Below, in pieces: positions 9,204 through 18,182 of a DNA stretch of 64,000 nucleotides. The position numbers and the translations under genes are program-made. Each line of letters starts with the position of its first letter. Within the stretch, counting starts at the first letter, position 1. This stretch comes from JAHRVQ01 sp963976815. GTDB taxonomy: Bacteria > Pseudomonadota > Gammaproteobacteria > Pseudomonadales > Azotimanducaceae. Location: NCBI GenBank assembly GCA_963976815.1, contig CAXBLU010000005.1:248001-312000 (forward strand), given 5' to 3'. The notes beneath the pieces are model-generated. The model did not search any database. It worked only from the letters and a program-made list of their open reading frames with translations, and was not told the DNA's origin.

Positions 9204-9778
9204 ACATACTCCCCTGAGCGAATTAGCTTCCGGCGCAATGTGAGGCAAGTGTAGTTTTTACCGTGCTGCTCTTCGAGTTCAACATCCAGAATTTCCCTGA
9301 AGCCACATCGAAACCAAAATCGAACTGCCGCTGGGTTCTCTGCGTAGACGTTTAGACCTACATCGACTATACCCAAAGCCTCTAACTGAAAAGCAATTGA
9401 ACGAGCGACCTCACGGCCTATTCCACGCCCCTGGTCGGACGGCTTTAGTACCAACATCGGAATCCAGCTGTGCCCCTGTTCAGGTGCGTCAATTTCTATT
9501 TGGACATAACCCACCACAGAATTGTCGTTGGCATCGATGATGGCGCGTAAATAAAACCGTGGCTCTCCATTTCTTTGCACATGGGTTTGATCCCGATCTA
9601 TCAGTTGCTCAAATTCCTGAAGGTCGTACTCTCCAAAGGTAGGATCACGATCACGGAGATGGGCACCCGCATTAAAAATCCCGCGCGCGATAGAGGCCTC
9701 AGTTGCTGCAAAGGCTCTAAAAACGAGCCGTTCTGACCGCCAGTGTTCTGGAACTCCAGGGGATGGGCTATGGCACAT
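9200..9778 (-). CDS. GNAT family N-acetyltransferase (2 of 4)
   Basis: A 192-residue GNAT of the RimJ/RimL-like subgroup: SERLVFRAF opens the fold, VLKPSDQGRGIGREV is the acetyl-CoA motif (Q-G-R-G-I-G), and NVYAENPAAVRFWFRCGFRE is the usual motif B. It starts two bases after the stop of the previous GNAT and overlaps the next by four bases, so it sits in a tight operon. Which amine or protein N-terminus it acetylates cannot be told. Confidence 0.87.
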   Translation of the reverse strand: MCHSPSPGVPEHWRSERLVFRAFAATEASIARGIFNAGAHLRDRDPTFGEYDLQEFEQLIDRDQTHVQRNGEPRFYLRAIIDANDNSVVGYVQIEIDAPEQGHSWIPMLVLKPSDQGRGIGREVARSIAFQLEALGIVDVGLNVYAENPAAVRFWFRCGFREILDVELEEQHGKNYTCLTLRRKLIRSGEYV

Positions 9779-9780
9779 TT

Positions 9781-10206
9781 TTACTCTAGTCTTTTACCAA
9801 AACTAATCCGATCTTCTTTTTGAAAGCCCAGTTCCTCATAAAATTCCAGGACCGAAGTATTCGAAGCCCGGACCTGTAGATTCAGTTTTTGACAACCCAT
9901 TTTGCGCAGACCTGCCTCCGCTGCGGTCATCAATAACGACGCAATCCCTTTCCTTTGCGCATCGGGATGGACCGCAACATGATGCACCCAGCCACGAACC
10001 CCATCAAAACCAGCAACGGTGGTGCCAACCACTTCGCCTTCAAGTTCCGCCACAAAAAACAGGTGGGGTTGAACTGTTAGTTTGGTGTCGATCACAAGGT
10101 TGGGTTCGTTCCAGGGTGGGTCTTCCGCGAAAACCAGACGCCAAAGGTTCACGACGGCCGCACGATCAGCTAAAGCGAACGGTCTTATATTCACGACATT
10201 ATCCAT
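9781..10206 (-). CDS. GNAT family N-acetyltransferase (3 of 4)
   Basis: A 141-residue GNAT resembling the YpeA-type acetyltransferases. It has VRGWVHHVAVHPDAQRKGIASLLM with the Q-R-K-G-I-A pyrophosphate-binding loop, then KLNLQVRASNTSVLEFYEELGF. I use ATG 10206; a TTG at 10218 is possible and would add four residues. The gene ends two bases before the next GNAT starts. Confidence 0.87.
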   Translation of the reverse strand: MDNVVNIRPFALADRAAVVNLWRLVFAEDPPWNEPNLVIDTKLTVQPHLFFVAELEGEVVGTTVAGFDGVRGWVHHVAVHPDAQRKGIASLLMTAAEAGLRKMGCQKLNLQVRASNTSVLEFYEELGFQKEDRISFGKRLE

Positions 10207-10265
10207 AGCTATGTTCAACTGCCATCTGCGATCCTCAAAGTTGTATTGATATTATTAAGTACCCA

Positions 10266-10778
10266 TTACAATTCCTTGGACATGATAAGGACGTCGGTTT
10301 CGTAGTAAAAGGTCTTGCCGTCCTTATCCACCGAATCCCAGCCTTGCTTTTCAGTGTGTCTCGGTACGTAACCCAATCGATCATACAAGGCTTTTGCGCG
10401 AACATTAATCGTCTCAACCCCTAAGACTGCCACTTTCTTATTGCGGGCTCTGATGCAGGATTCCGCTGCATTCATTAAGACTCGACCAATCCCCATGCTT
10501 TGTAACTTTGGATGAGTTGCTAGCTGACCTATGTCTGATTCTGTTTCACTGACTTCATGATCGATATAGCCTTTAGCTAAAACCGTACCGTCCCGTGCAC
10601 GCACAGCAAGCGTATCGCCGTCATGATCCGAACGAATTTGCCTCGCCACGGTTTTAAGATGAAGTTCATTGCCTGCCCACTGCATCGCATCAAGATCCGC
10701 CTCCGCCAATGCAGAAACTGACAAACTACTGATACCCTCTTGTTGTAACTGGGTACGAATGTCATCAATATTTGTCAT
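10266..10778 (-). CDS. GNAT family N-acetyltransferase (4 of 4)
   Basis: A 170-residue GNAT. The cofactor motif is QLATHPKLQSMGIGRVLM (Q/S-M-G-I-G), followed by VLGVETINVRAKALYDRLGY. The N-terminal 50 residues are less typical. A purine-rich GGGAATA lies before the ATG. It starts 17 bases after the YkgJ-like gene, making it the second gene of the run. Together with the three following genes it forms a series of four non-identical acetyltransferases. Confidence 0.85.
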   Translation of the reverse strand: MTNIDDIRTQLQQEGISSLSVSALAEADLDAMQWAGNELHLKTVARQIRSDHDGDTLAVRARDGTVLAKGYIDHEVSETESDIGQLATHPKLQSMGIGRVLMNAAESCIRARNKKVAVLGVETINVRAKALYDRLGYVPRHTEKQGWDSVDKDGKTFYYETDVLIMSKEL

Positions 10779-10795
10779 CGTTTTTTATTCCCTAT

Positions 10796-11131
10796 TCAAA
10801 GATCCAACCTGCGCTCGGCAACGCAGTCCTGACCGCCCATTTCAAACTCGCGGCAGATCAATGGTCTCCTGTCGTAAATGGAACAACTCATTGTGGTTCG
10901 ATCGAGGGCTGCGCACCAGCCATCATCTAGACGCGCCATGGTCATACCGCCCCAGCGATCCTCTTCGATAAATCGATCTGGCACACCGGTTTCGGTGATC
11001 AACATCACCTCAAGTCGACAGCAGATTGCAGGACAATTCGAACAGCTCACTGTCGTATCAACAAAGGTTTCATTAGCGGTATCGGAAACCGACACTGAAG
11101 TGATTTTCTCAAGCTGGTTATCGTCGGACAT
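10796..11131 (-). CDS. YkgJ family cysteine-cluster protein
   Basis: A 111-residue protein with the YkgJ-type cluster: CSNCPAICC near residue 32, a single WCAALD, and CSIYDRRPLICREFEMG near residue 83. The spaced cysteines are thought to bind zinc or an iron-sulfur cluster. The biochemical role is unknown. It heads the five-gene run that continues with four GNAT genes, with only 17 bases to the first. Confidence 0.85.
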   Translation of the reverse strand: MSDDNQLEKITSVSVSDTANETFVDTTVSCSNCPAICCRLEVMLITETGVPDRFIEEDRWGGMTMARLDDGWCAALDRTTMSCSIYDRRPLICREFEMGGQDCVAERRLDL

Positions 11132-11292
11132 GTGGAGCCTCAGTTTGATTTTGCAAAGATCAGTTCAAAGGCGCCACTTTAGTCCTCCGCACTAAGCCCC
11201 CTACCCAGCCAATCAATTGGCGTAGCTTTTCTTCGCAGTATACGCCGGAGTAACTTTCGAGCAATGGGTCAAGATCAAAGCAGACCCTGGGG

Positions 11293-12234
11293 TTAGATAT
11301 CGTTTCTCAGACCGAGCTCTTCGGGATACGGCTGCATGATGACTTGCGAACTGATGTAGTCGTTGGGATGACGATTAAACTGATATTGCAACAATCGCAT
11401 AGGCACGATCAGCGGTAGGATGCCTGTTCTGTACTGCTCAATGGCCTGATCAATATCCCGCTTCTCATCACTTTCGAGGTCCCGTTTTAGATAACCTCGA
11501 ATGTGTTGTAGTGCATTCGTAAATCCTTTTCTGCTTGCAGGTTTTTTCAGTGCTTCCATCAACAGACTCATCATCTCAAATCCTAATTTGTCGGGACTGT
11601 GCTGACCAGCATCCGACAGGAGGCGACCCAATGCTTTATAGGTGGGGACATGATGGGCCATCACCATATATTTATAACGACCATAGAATTTGATCAATGC
11701 TTCGGCAGACAAGCCCCTCTCTTGGATCTCCAACCAATCCTGATACACATAAATCCGGGCGGCAAAACTTTCTCTGAGGCTAGCGTCAAATAAACGGCCA
11801 TCCTCCTCGACCGGCAGTAGCGGATTCAATTCTTGAATTCGTCGGGCAAATATTCCAACGCCATCACTGTTCTTTGGATTGCCATCGGTTTGATATAGTT
11901 TGTTCCTGGCCATTCCACATGACGGCGAGCCCTTCACCAGAACATACCCGGCGAGATCCTGATGCTGACCCAATGTATCTTCAGCAAAGGCTTCTAGCTG
12001 AGCAGTGTAATCTTTGGTCTGAGTTTCAGAATCCATGGCACGCTGGCCATCCGCACTGTCTACCAGTCTGATGGTTTCTCGCGGAACGCCTAAGCCAATA
12101 CCTACCTCAGGACAAAAGGGTATCAAAGAGACATGCTTACCGAGGGTCTCCAAAAAGCTATGACTGCGTTTTGATTGCCCATCATATCGAACGGGTTTGC
12201 CGACTGTGCAAGCACCCACACCAACCTTAATCAC
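11293..12234 (-). CDS. TudS-type (DUF523) and DUF1722 fusion protein
   Basis: A 313-residue two-domain protein. Residues 1-150 are DUF523: GACTVGKPVRYDG, PFCPEVGIGLGVPRE and KGSPSCG contain the three cysteines that in the TudS thiouracil desulfurases hold a [4Fe-4S] cluster. Residues about 185-300 are DUF1722 (YbgA-like): VMAHHVPTYKALGRLL, KRDLESDEKRDIDQAIEQYR and PLIVPMRLLQYQF. The fusion is common in Gammaproteobacteria. The start is GTG 12234 with a good TTAGGAG six bases upstream. A role in desulfurising thio-nucleobases is inferred from the family. Confidence 0.87.
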   Translation of the reverse strand: MIKVGVGACTVGKPVRYDGQSKRSHSFLETLGKHVSLIPFCPEVGIGLGVPRETIRLVDSADGQRAMDSETQTKDYTAQLEAFAEDTLGQHQDLAGYVLVKGSPSCGMARNKLYQTDGNPKNSDGVGIFARRIQELNPLLPVEEDGRLFDASLRESFAARIYVYQDWLEIQERGLSAEALIKFYGRYKYMVMAHHVPTYKALGRLLSDAGQHSPDKLGFEMMSLLMEALKKPASRKGFTNALQHIRGYLKRDLESDEKRDIDQAIEQYRTGILPLIVPMRLLQYQFNRHPNDYISSQVIMQPYPEELGLRNDI

Positions 12235-12352
12235 TACATTCTCCTAACAGTCACACTACTACGTCTGGACAAGCGTTTTAGTTCTCCGCTTAAGAATCTA
12301 TGAATTCTGTGTGTAATTTGCTTCACTACATATTCGAAAAAGGAGATATCAG

Positions 12353-13135
12353 TTGAACAGAATAGACAATAAGGTTGCCTTAGTCACCGGCGGAGGCAGC
12401 GGCATTGGTCGAAGTACCTCAATCATCTTTGCAGCAGCGGGCGGTTCCGTGGTTGTATCGGACATCAACCTTGAGTCCGCTGAGGAAACCGTCGCGCTAA
12501 TCAAAGCGGAAGGCGGTAATGCCATTGCCCTGAAGCATGATGTCACAAATATCGATGCCTGGGATGATGTGATTAAATCCGCTGTTGATACATTTGGTGG
12601 TCTTCACATTCTGGTCAACAACGCCGGTGTCAGTGGCGCAGGATTACCTCCCCTGGAAGAAGCCACCATGGAAAGCTGGCGGGCAGTAATGGATATTAAT
12701 CTGGATGCGGTATTTATTGGTTGCCAGAAAGCCGTATTACAGATGAGAGAAAATGGCGGTTCAATTATTAACCTTTCTTCCGTATTTGGACTTGTTGGCG
12801 GCTCAGGCGCTGCGTATAACGCATCCAAAGGTGCGGTTCGGCTACTCGCAAAATCTGTGGCGGTTCATTGCGGCAATATGGGCTATAACATTCGCTGCAA
12901 CTCGGTCCACCCAGGCTTTATCTGGACACCTCTGGTGAAAAATCTCGTGCCTTTTATGGATGAGGGCAATCTGACGGAAGATGGTTTAAAAGCCATGCTC
13001 ACAGAACGTCATCCAATTGGTCGTTTAGGCGAACCTGAAGAAGTGGCCAAAGCAATTTTATTTTTAGCCTCGGACGATTCCTCTTTTATCACCGGCACCG
13101 AACTTGTCATCGACGGTGGCTATACCGCCGTTTAA
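12353..13135 (+). CDS. short-chain dehydrogenase/reductase, TTG start
   Basis: A 260-residue classical SDR: TGGGSGIGRS nucleotide motif, NNAGVSG, catalytic serine in NLSSVFG, and YNASKGAVR with Tyr and Lys. The C-terminal LGEPEEVAKAILFLASDDSSFITG and VIDGGYTAV are those of the FabG/3-hydroxyacyl or hydroxysteroid dehydrogenase branch. The start codon is TTG at 12353, supported by AAGGAG nine bases upstream and by the protein beginning exactly at the first strand. The stop TAA shares the TTTAAA palindrome with the stop of the convergent DAHP synthase. Confidence 0.88.
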   Translation: MNRIDNKVALVTGGGSGIGRSTSIIFAAAGGSVVVSDINLESAEETVALIKAEGGNAIALKHDVTNIDAWDDVIKSAVDTFGGLHILVNNAGVSGAGLPPLEEATMESWRAVMDINLDAVFIGCQKAVLQMRENGGSIINLSSVFGLVGGSGAAYNASKGAVRLLAKSVAVHCGNMGYNIRCNSVHPGFIWTPLVKNLVPFMDEGNLTEDGLKAMLTERHPIGRLGEPEEVAKAILFLASDDSSFITGTELVIDGGYTAV

Positions 13136-14175
13136 ACCTCGTTGAGCGCACGGAGTAACGGCAGAGTCTCGGCAAAGGACAAACAGGCGTCAGTAATACT
13201 GACGCCATATTTTAGGCTCTGGGGATCACCCTTTTGCAAGTCATGGTTCTGCCGACCACCTTCGATGTGGGATTCCAGCATGACACCTTTGACCGGCAGA
13301 CCGGATCGAATAGATTCACAGAGAGAATCAACAACGTCTTTTTGTCGAGTGTGATCTTTTTGGCTATTGCCATGACTCGCGTCAACCACCAGATGCCCCG
13401 GCAAGCCTTGATCGACTAACATTTTCGACGCACTTCTAATCGACTCTGCATCAAAATTTGGCCCCGAAACATCACCTCCCCGAAGGATTAGATGACCGTA
13501 TTGATTTCCAGCGGTTTCAAAAATAGCAGGCGCTCCCTCTTTGGTGAGAGACGGAAATAGATGTCGATGGGACGCTGCCTTAATGCCATCAATGGCAACC
13601 TGTATATCACCATCGGTTCTGTTTTTTATCCCAACGGGCATCGAAAGGCCTGAAGCCAACTCCCGGTGAATTTGACTTTCTGCGGTTCGGGCGCCAATGG
13701 CGCCCCAGCTAATCAGGTCAGAATAATATTGGCCAAAGGTTGTGTCCAAAAACTCTGTTGCGGCGGGCAATCCTCGATCAACAATATCTAACAGGGTTTT
13801 TCGAGCTAACCGGAGGCCGTGATTAATTCGAAAGCTATTATCTATTCCGGGATCGTTAATCAAACCCTTCCAGCCAACAACCGTACGGGGTTTCTCAAAA
13901 TATACCCGCATGACCAACAATAGATTGGGGAACTGATCAACTACAGACGCCAACTTATCCGCGTATTCAATTGCGGCCCCTGGATCATGAATCGAACAGG
14001 GGCCAACAATGACAAACCGGCGTTCATCCCGCCCATCGAGGATGCCCTGAATGGCTTCCCGTCCGGCGGTGACTGTTGCCCCATGGGCTTTGGTCGTCGG
14101 TAATTCATCCGCGAGTACTGCCGGACTAATCAGCGGCTTTACGCTGATAATATGAGAGTTTTCTAGTGATGGCAT
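13132..14175 (-). CDS. 3-deoxy-7-phosphoheptulonate synthase, class I
   Basis: The first enzyme of the shikimate pathway, condensing phosphoenolpyruvate and erythrose 4-phosphate. At 347 residues it has full length for the class I alpha (AroF/AroG/AroH) group. Visible signatures are VGPCSIHDP with the metal-binding cysteine, MRVYFEKPRTVVGWKGL, GARTAESQIHRELASGLS, GIKNRTDGD and VDASHGNSQKDH. The paralog type and feedback specificity cannot be fixed by eye. It follows the carboxypeptidase gene on the same strand with a 10-base gap, so it may be cotranscribed. Confidence 0.93.
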   Translation of the reverse strand: MPSLENSHIISVKPLISPAVLADELPTTKAHGATVTAGREAIQGILDGRDERRFVIVGPCSIHDPGAAIEYADKLASVVDQFPNLLLVMRVYFEKPRTVVGWKGLINDPGIDNSFRINHGLRLARKTLLDIVDRGLPAATEFLDTTFGQYYSDLISWGAIGARTAESQIHRELASGLSMPVGIKNRTDGDIQVAIDGIKAASHRHLFPSLTKEGAPAIFETAGNQYGHLILRGGDVSGPNFDAESIRSASKMLVDQGLPGHLVVDASHGNSQKDHTRQKDVVDSLCESIRSGLPVKGVMLESHIEGGRQNHDLQKGDPQSLKYGVSITDACLSFAETLPLLRALNEV

Positions 14176-14185
14176 AGTTTATCGC

Positions 14186-15688
14186 TTAGCTGGATTTCTT
14201 AACGAACTGGTGAATTTCTTTTGTCAGTTTCTGCAAACAAGATTTGTCGGTATACATCATGTGACCGGCAGGAAAATAAGTGTGCTTCACATTATCCTGT
14301 AGGTCCCCTCTTACCCCCAGATGATCGAAGGTGTATTCCGTAGCAAAAAAGGGTGTAGCCAGATCATACAGCCCATTAACCACCAGAACCTGTAAATTTG
14401 GGTTCTTCTGCATGGCGACCCGTAGCATCTCCGCGGTATTAACGTATCGATTCTCAAAGCTATCGTAGCGCCACTTGGGATGTACCTTAAAACTGATAAT
14501 CTCGTAGGGGAGATCAGATTCAAATTGCAGATCCGTGCGCACAAAGTCATTCAAACAGGCACTGTAAATTGCCTGGGCGGTATCCATACTCGGGTCGCTT
14601 TCAAAGTTCTCGCCGACGTCATCACCATCTATCCCTGTGATGCGGCTATCAAAACGCCCAATGACCTTTTGTTCGGTCCGTAACAACTCCTTGGTAAAGC
14701 GCATAATTTCAATTCGAAGATTGGCGCCATCCACATAGGCTTCACTCAAGCCTGTGTACTCGCTTAGCTTGCGAACCACGGTGGCACGCTCCTTCTCACT
14801 TAATCTTGCGCCTTTAAAAAGGGCGGCGGCATAGTCACCTTCTGCGTATTGGCGAACCTCGTCCAAGAACGCTTTTTCACTTAGCTTTTGCAGGCGAGCA
14901 TTCAATTTTTTGTGGTATCGAGCAGCCAGTGCATAGCTAGGAAGATACACAACATGGGGCAGATCATTACCCGGGCCAAATAGAATCGTTTGGAAATTCA
15001 GCACCACGGAAACCAGCATAATGCCGTTTAACGCCATGCCGTACTGTTGCTGAAGATGGGCCGCAAGACCCGTTGCTCGAGTAGTGCCATAGCTTTCGCC
15101 GATCAAGAATTTTGGAGAACCCCAACGGTTCTCGCGACTGGTCATCAACCGGATAAACTCACCCACCGAGTCCAGGTCACGTTGAAAGGTGTAAAACTCA
15201 TTTGGATTAGCATCCTCTCCGGTGACCGGCCGACTGTAACCCGTGCCAACTGGATCAATAAAAACCAGATCGCTTTCTAGCAGCAGTGAAAATTCATTCT
15301 CATTCAGGGTATAGGGAGGTTTCAGTCGCTCCGATTCAGATTTTGTGAGGGGCACACGCTTCGGCCCAAGTAAGCCAAGCAACATCCAAACGGAGGATGA
15401 ACCCGGACCACCGTTAAAGGAGAATGTAATTGGTCGTTTCGATTTATCCTTCACACCGTCTTTAGTAAAAGACATAAAAAACATTTCTGCCTTTGGATGG
15501 TGGCCCTTCTTGTCATCCTCTTCTTTTAAGACAACAGTGCCAACCTTGGCTGTATAACGAAGCAGCTTACCGCCTAATTTTATCGTGTGTTGGGTAGTAA
15601 CAATATTATCCTTAACCTCGACCGCGACTTCCTGCTTGTCATTTTCCTTGGCCTGGTTGCCTTTCGCCTTCTCATCTACTTTAGTCAT
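14186..15688 (-). CDS. serine carboxypeptidase, peptidase family S10
   Basis: A 500-residue S10 peptidase. The family motifs are FSFNGGPGSSSVW near residue 90, the nucleophile IGESYGTTR near 198, the catalytic Asp in VNGLYDLATPF and the catalytic His in YFPAGHMMY close to the C-terminus. Most S10 enzymes are secreted, but here the N-terminus is a charged K/E/Q-rich tail with no signal peptide, so export would need another route. The start ATG overlaps the upstream CoA-transferase stop as ATGA, indicating coupling. Confidence 0.88.
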   Translation of the reverse strand: MTKVDEKAKGNQAKENDKQEVAVEVKDNIVTTQHTIKLGGKLLRYTAKVGTVVLKEEDDKKGHHPKAEMFFMSFTKDGVKDKSKRPITFSFNGGPGSSSVWMLLGLLGPKRVPLTKSESERLKPPYTLNENEFSLLLESDLVFIDPVGTGYSRPVTGEDANPNEFYTFQRDLDSVGEFIRLMTSRENRWGSPKFLIGESYGTTRATGLAAHLQQQYGMALNGIMLVSVVLNFQTILFGPGNDLPHVVYLPSYALAARYHKKLNARLQKLSEKAFLDEVRQYAEGDYAAALFKGARLSEKERATVVRKLSEYTGLSEAYVDGANLRIEIMRFTKELLRTEQKVIGRFDSRITGIDGDDVGENFESDPSMDTAQAIYSACLNDFVRTDLQFESDLPYEIISFKVHPKWRYDSFENRYVNTAEMLRVAMQKNPNLQVLVVNGLYDLATPFFATEYTFDHLGVRGDLQDNVKHTYFPAGHMMYTDKSCLQKLTKEIHQFVKKSS

Positions 15689-16953
15689 ATTCTTTTTCCT
15701 ATAATTTTTTGCGCCTGTAACTCAAGCAATTCTTCGGGAGTTAGTCCGAGCAGATCAATCAGCTTATCATCGTCTTCCCCTAACAATGGAGGCCTTGCGG
15801 GCTCGGCAAGAGGACTTCGGGAAAAGCGCATTGGATTGGCGACCATTGGCACCCCATCGACTTCCTGCTGCAGCTTTCTGTCCTGCACCTGGGGGTCTTT
15901 AAACACACGATCAATGGTATTGATCGGACTGACTGGAACACCACTACCATCAAAAATTGCCAACCAGTCATCGAGGCTGCGCATCAGCATAATGTCCTGC
16001 AGAATCGGAATCAAAGTGGTTCTGTTCAGCACTCGATCCGCATTGGTTTCGTAGCGCTTGTTATGGGTCAGATGTTCAGCACCGATTGTTAACGCAAACT
16101 TTTTAAACTGGCTGTCATTGGCAACCGCCACAATCATATGACCATCTGCCGCTTCAAAAACCTGATAGGGCACAATATTGGGGTGTTCGTTACCCATGCG
16201 GCCCGGCACTTCCCCAGAGACTAGATAGTTGCTCGCCTGATTCGCCAGAGTGGCCGTAACAACATCTAGTAACGCCATATCAATATGCTGGCCTTGACCG
16301 CTAGCCTCCCTTTCTTTTAAGGCCGCCAGGATTGCAATCGTGCTATACAACCCGGTCATCACATCCGCGAGGGCAACACCCACCTTTTGCGGTTGACCGC
16401 CGGCGCTATCAGACTCACCGGTAATACTCATCAATCCGGCCATGGCCTGGGCAACCATGTCGTAGCCGGGGCGCTCCCGGTACGGTCCAGTTTGACCAAA
16501 GCCCGTAATTGAGCAGTAGATCAGCTTAGGATTCAGTGCCGATAACGTTTCATAACCAAGTCCCTTCTTGGTCAAATCACCAAACTTAAAATTCTCGACA
16601 AAAATGTCGGCTTTTTTGGCCAGGTTAGACACCAACGCCACCCCCTTAGGCTGGCTGATATCAATACAGACCGAGTGTTTGCCACGATTGGCAGAAATAT
16701 AATAGGCCGAAAGACTATCCGCGCCTTCGTTTAGCTCTAGAAAGGGAGGTCCAAATCGACGGGTGTCATCACCCCCCGCCGGGTGCTCAACCTTTATCAC
16801 CGTTGCACCAAGATCGGCGAGAATCTGGGTTGCCCAGGGCCCCGCCAACACCCGGCTCAAATCCAACACTAACGTGCCTTCCAGAGGCGTGCTGTTTAAA
16901 CCGTTGTTGTCTAGATGGGTGCCTGCCGAAATGGGAGCGCTCAATGAAAACAC
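15685..16953 (-). CDS. family III CoA-transferase (CaiB/BaiF)
   Basis: A 422-residue CaiB/BaiF CoA-transferase, which moves coenzyme A between carboxylic acids. It shows LVLDLSRVLAGPWATQILADLGATVIKVE split by typical residues, then NRGKHSVCIDI, ADIFVENFKFG with the region of the catalytic Asp, GYDMVAQAMAGLMSITG and GQHIDMALLD. The start is taken as GTG 16953. The ATGA overlap with the downstream S10 peptidase makes an unusual pairing. The acid substrate is not evident. Confidence 0.9.
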   Translation of the reverse strand: MFSLSAPISAGTHLDNNGLNSTPLEGTLVLDLSRVLAGPWATQILADLGATVIKVEHPAGGDDTRRFGPPFLELNEGADSLSAYYISANRGKHSVCIDISQPKGVALVSNLAKKADIFVENFKFGDLTKKGLGYETLSALNPKLIYCSITGFGQTGPYRERPGYDMVAQAMAGLMSITGESDSAGGQPQKVGVALADVMTGLYSTIAILAALKEREASGQGQHIDMALLDVVTATLANQASNYLVSGEVPGRMGNEHPNIVPYQVFEAADGHMIVAVANDSQFKKFALTIGAEHLTHNKRYETNADRVLNRTTLIPILQDIMLMRSLDDWLAIFDGSGVPVSPINTIDRVFKDPQVQDRKLQQEVDGVPMVANPMRFSRSPLAEPARPPLLGEDDDKLIDLLGLTPEELLELQAQKIIGKRI

Positions 16954-17071
16954 CTGCCAGAAAAACGCATCATCCTACGTGAGGGTAGTACGACTAGCAA
17001 CGCGCGCAACCCTCGGAAAATTCGATCAGCTGGGTTATGGTTGGAGCCTTTCAATTGGGGGAAATACAATC

Positions 17072-18070
17072 ATGGGTAATGACGAGTGGTTAGCTCTGAT
17101 CCAAGAAGACATCATCGATCCGGACCAAAAGATCATCGATCCGCATCATCATTTGTGGAGAAGACCCGACGGCAATGACTACCTCCTACAGAACCTCCAC
17201 GGCGACACGATGAGTGGCCATAACGTTGTGCAGACCGTCTTTGTCGAATGCCACGCCGAGTATCGAACCGATGGACCAGAGCATTTAAAACCGTTGGGTG
17301 AGACCGAATTTGTTGCGGAGCAAGCCGTTGCCAGTGAACAAACTAAAGGTAGTGTTATTGCAGGGATTGTTTCCCACGCTGACCTGACCCTGGGTGATGG
17401 CGTAGAAGAAGTGCTGGTTACCCATGAAGAACTTGGCGGCGGAAGGTTCCGCGGCATTCGACATGCCGGCGCCCATGCAGAATTCCCTGAGGCACTCACA
17501 ATTGCCGGGCGAGCTCCAGCTAATCTATATGGCAATGCAGACTTTAGAGCGGGATTAAAGCGTCTGGGTCAAATGGGATACAGCTACGATACCTGGCATT
17601 ACCACTATCAAAACAAAGCTTTTTTTGACCTGGCAAAAGCCTGCCCCGACACTCAAATGATTCTTGATCACTTCGGTACGCCTCTGGGTGTTGGCCCCTA
17701 CGAGAGCCAGAAGACACAAATCAAAAAAGAATGGAAAAAAGATATTGCCGCTATCGCGGAATGTGAAAATGTCGTGGCTAAAATTGGCGGTCTGGCCATG
17801 CCAGACAATGGCTTCGGTTGGGACAAACAAGCAAAACCGCCCACCTCAGACGAATTTGCAGAGGCGCAGCGAGAATACTACCTGCATACCATCGAATGCT
17901 TCGGCCCCGATCGCTGTATGTTTGAAAGCAACTTCCCCGTTGACCGTCTGTCCCTGTCCTACCATGTGCTCTACAACGGCCTGAAGAAAATTGTCAAAGA
18001 CTTCTCCCAGGCCGAAAAGAACGCCATGTTCTACGGTACCGCCGCCAGGATCTATCGCCTTGAAGCATAA
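17072..18070 (+). CDS. amidohydrolase family 2 protein
   Basis: A 332-residue TIM-barrel amidohydrolase (amidohydrolase_2). The metal-binding DPHHHLW lies near residue 23, a central GIRHAG, MILDHFGTPLG with a metal-site histidine, and CMFESNFPVDR near the C-terminus with the catalytic Asp. This branch includes lactonases and decarboxylases acting on dicarboxylic or aromatic acids. I placed the start at ATG 17072, after GGGGGAAA; the frame extends upstream across the divergent CoA-transferase start. It may serve the same pathway as the neighbouring CoA-transferase and isomerase. Confidence 0.88.
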   Translation: MGNDEWLALIQEDIIDPDQKIIDPHHHLWRRPDGNDYLLQNLHGDTMSGHNVVQTVFVECHAEYRTDGPEHLKPLGETEFVAEQAVASEQTKGSVIAGIVSHADLTLGDGVEEVLVTHEELGGGRFRGIRHAGAHAEFPEALTIAGRAPANLYGNADFRAGLKRLGQMGYSYDTWHYHYQNKAFFDLAKACPDTQMILDHFGTPLGVGPYESQKTQIKKEWKKDIAAIAECENVVAKIGGLAMPDNGFGWDKQAKPPTSDEFAEAQREYYLHTIECFGPDRCMFESNFPVDRLSLSYHVLYNGLKKIVKDFSQAEKNAMFYGTAARIYRLEA

Positions 18071-18182
18071 ATTATCATTCACGGCGGAAATATGACCACC
18101 GGGATAATTGCCAGAGATAAGTCAAGACTACATAGTTTTTCTGGAGAGTATTTCTGGCAAATTTTAATGATTGGAGACCCCA

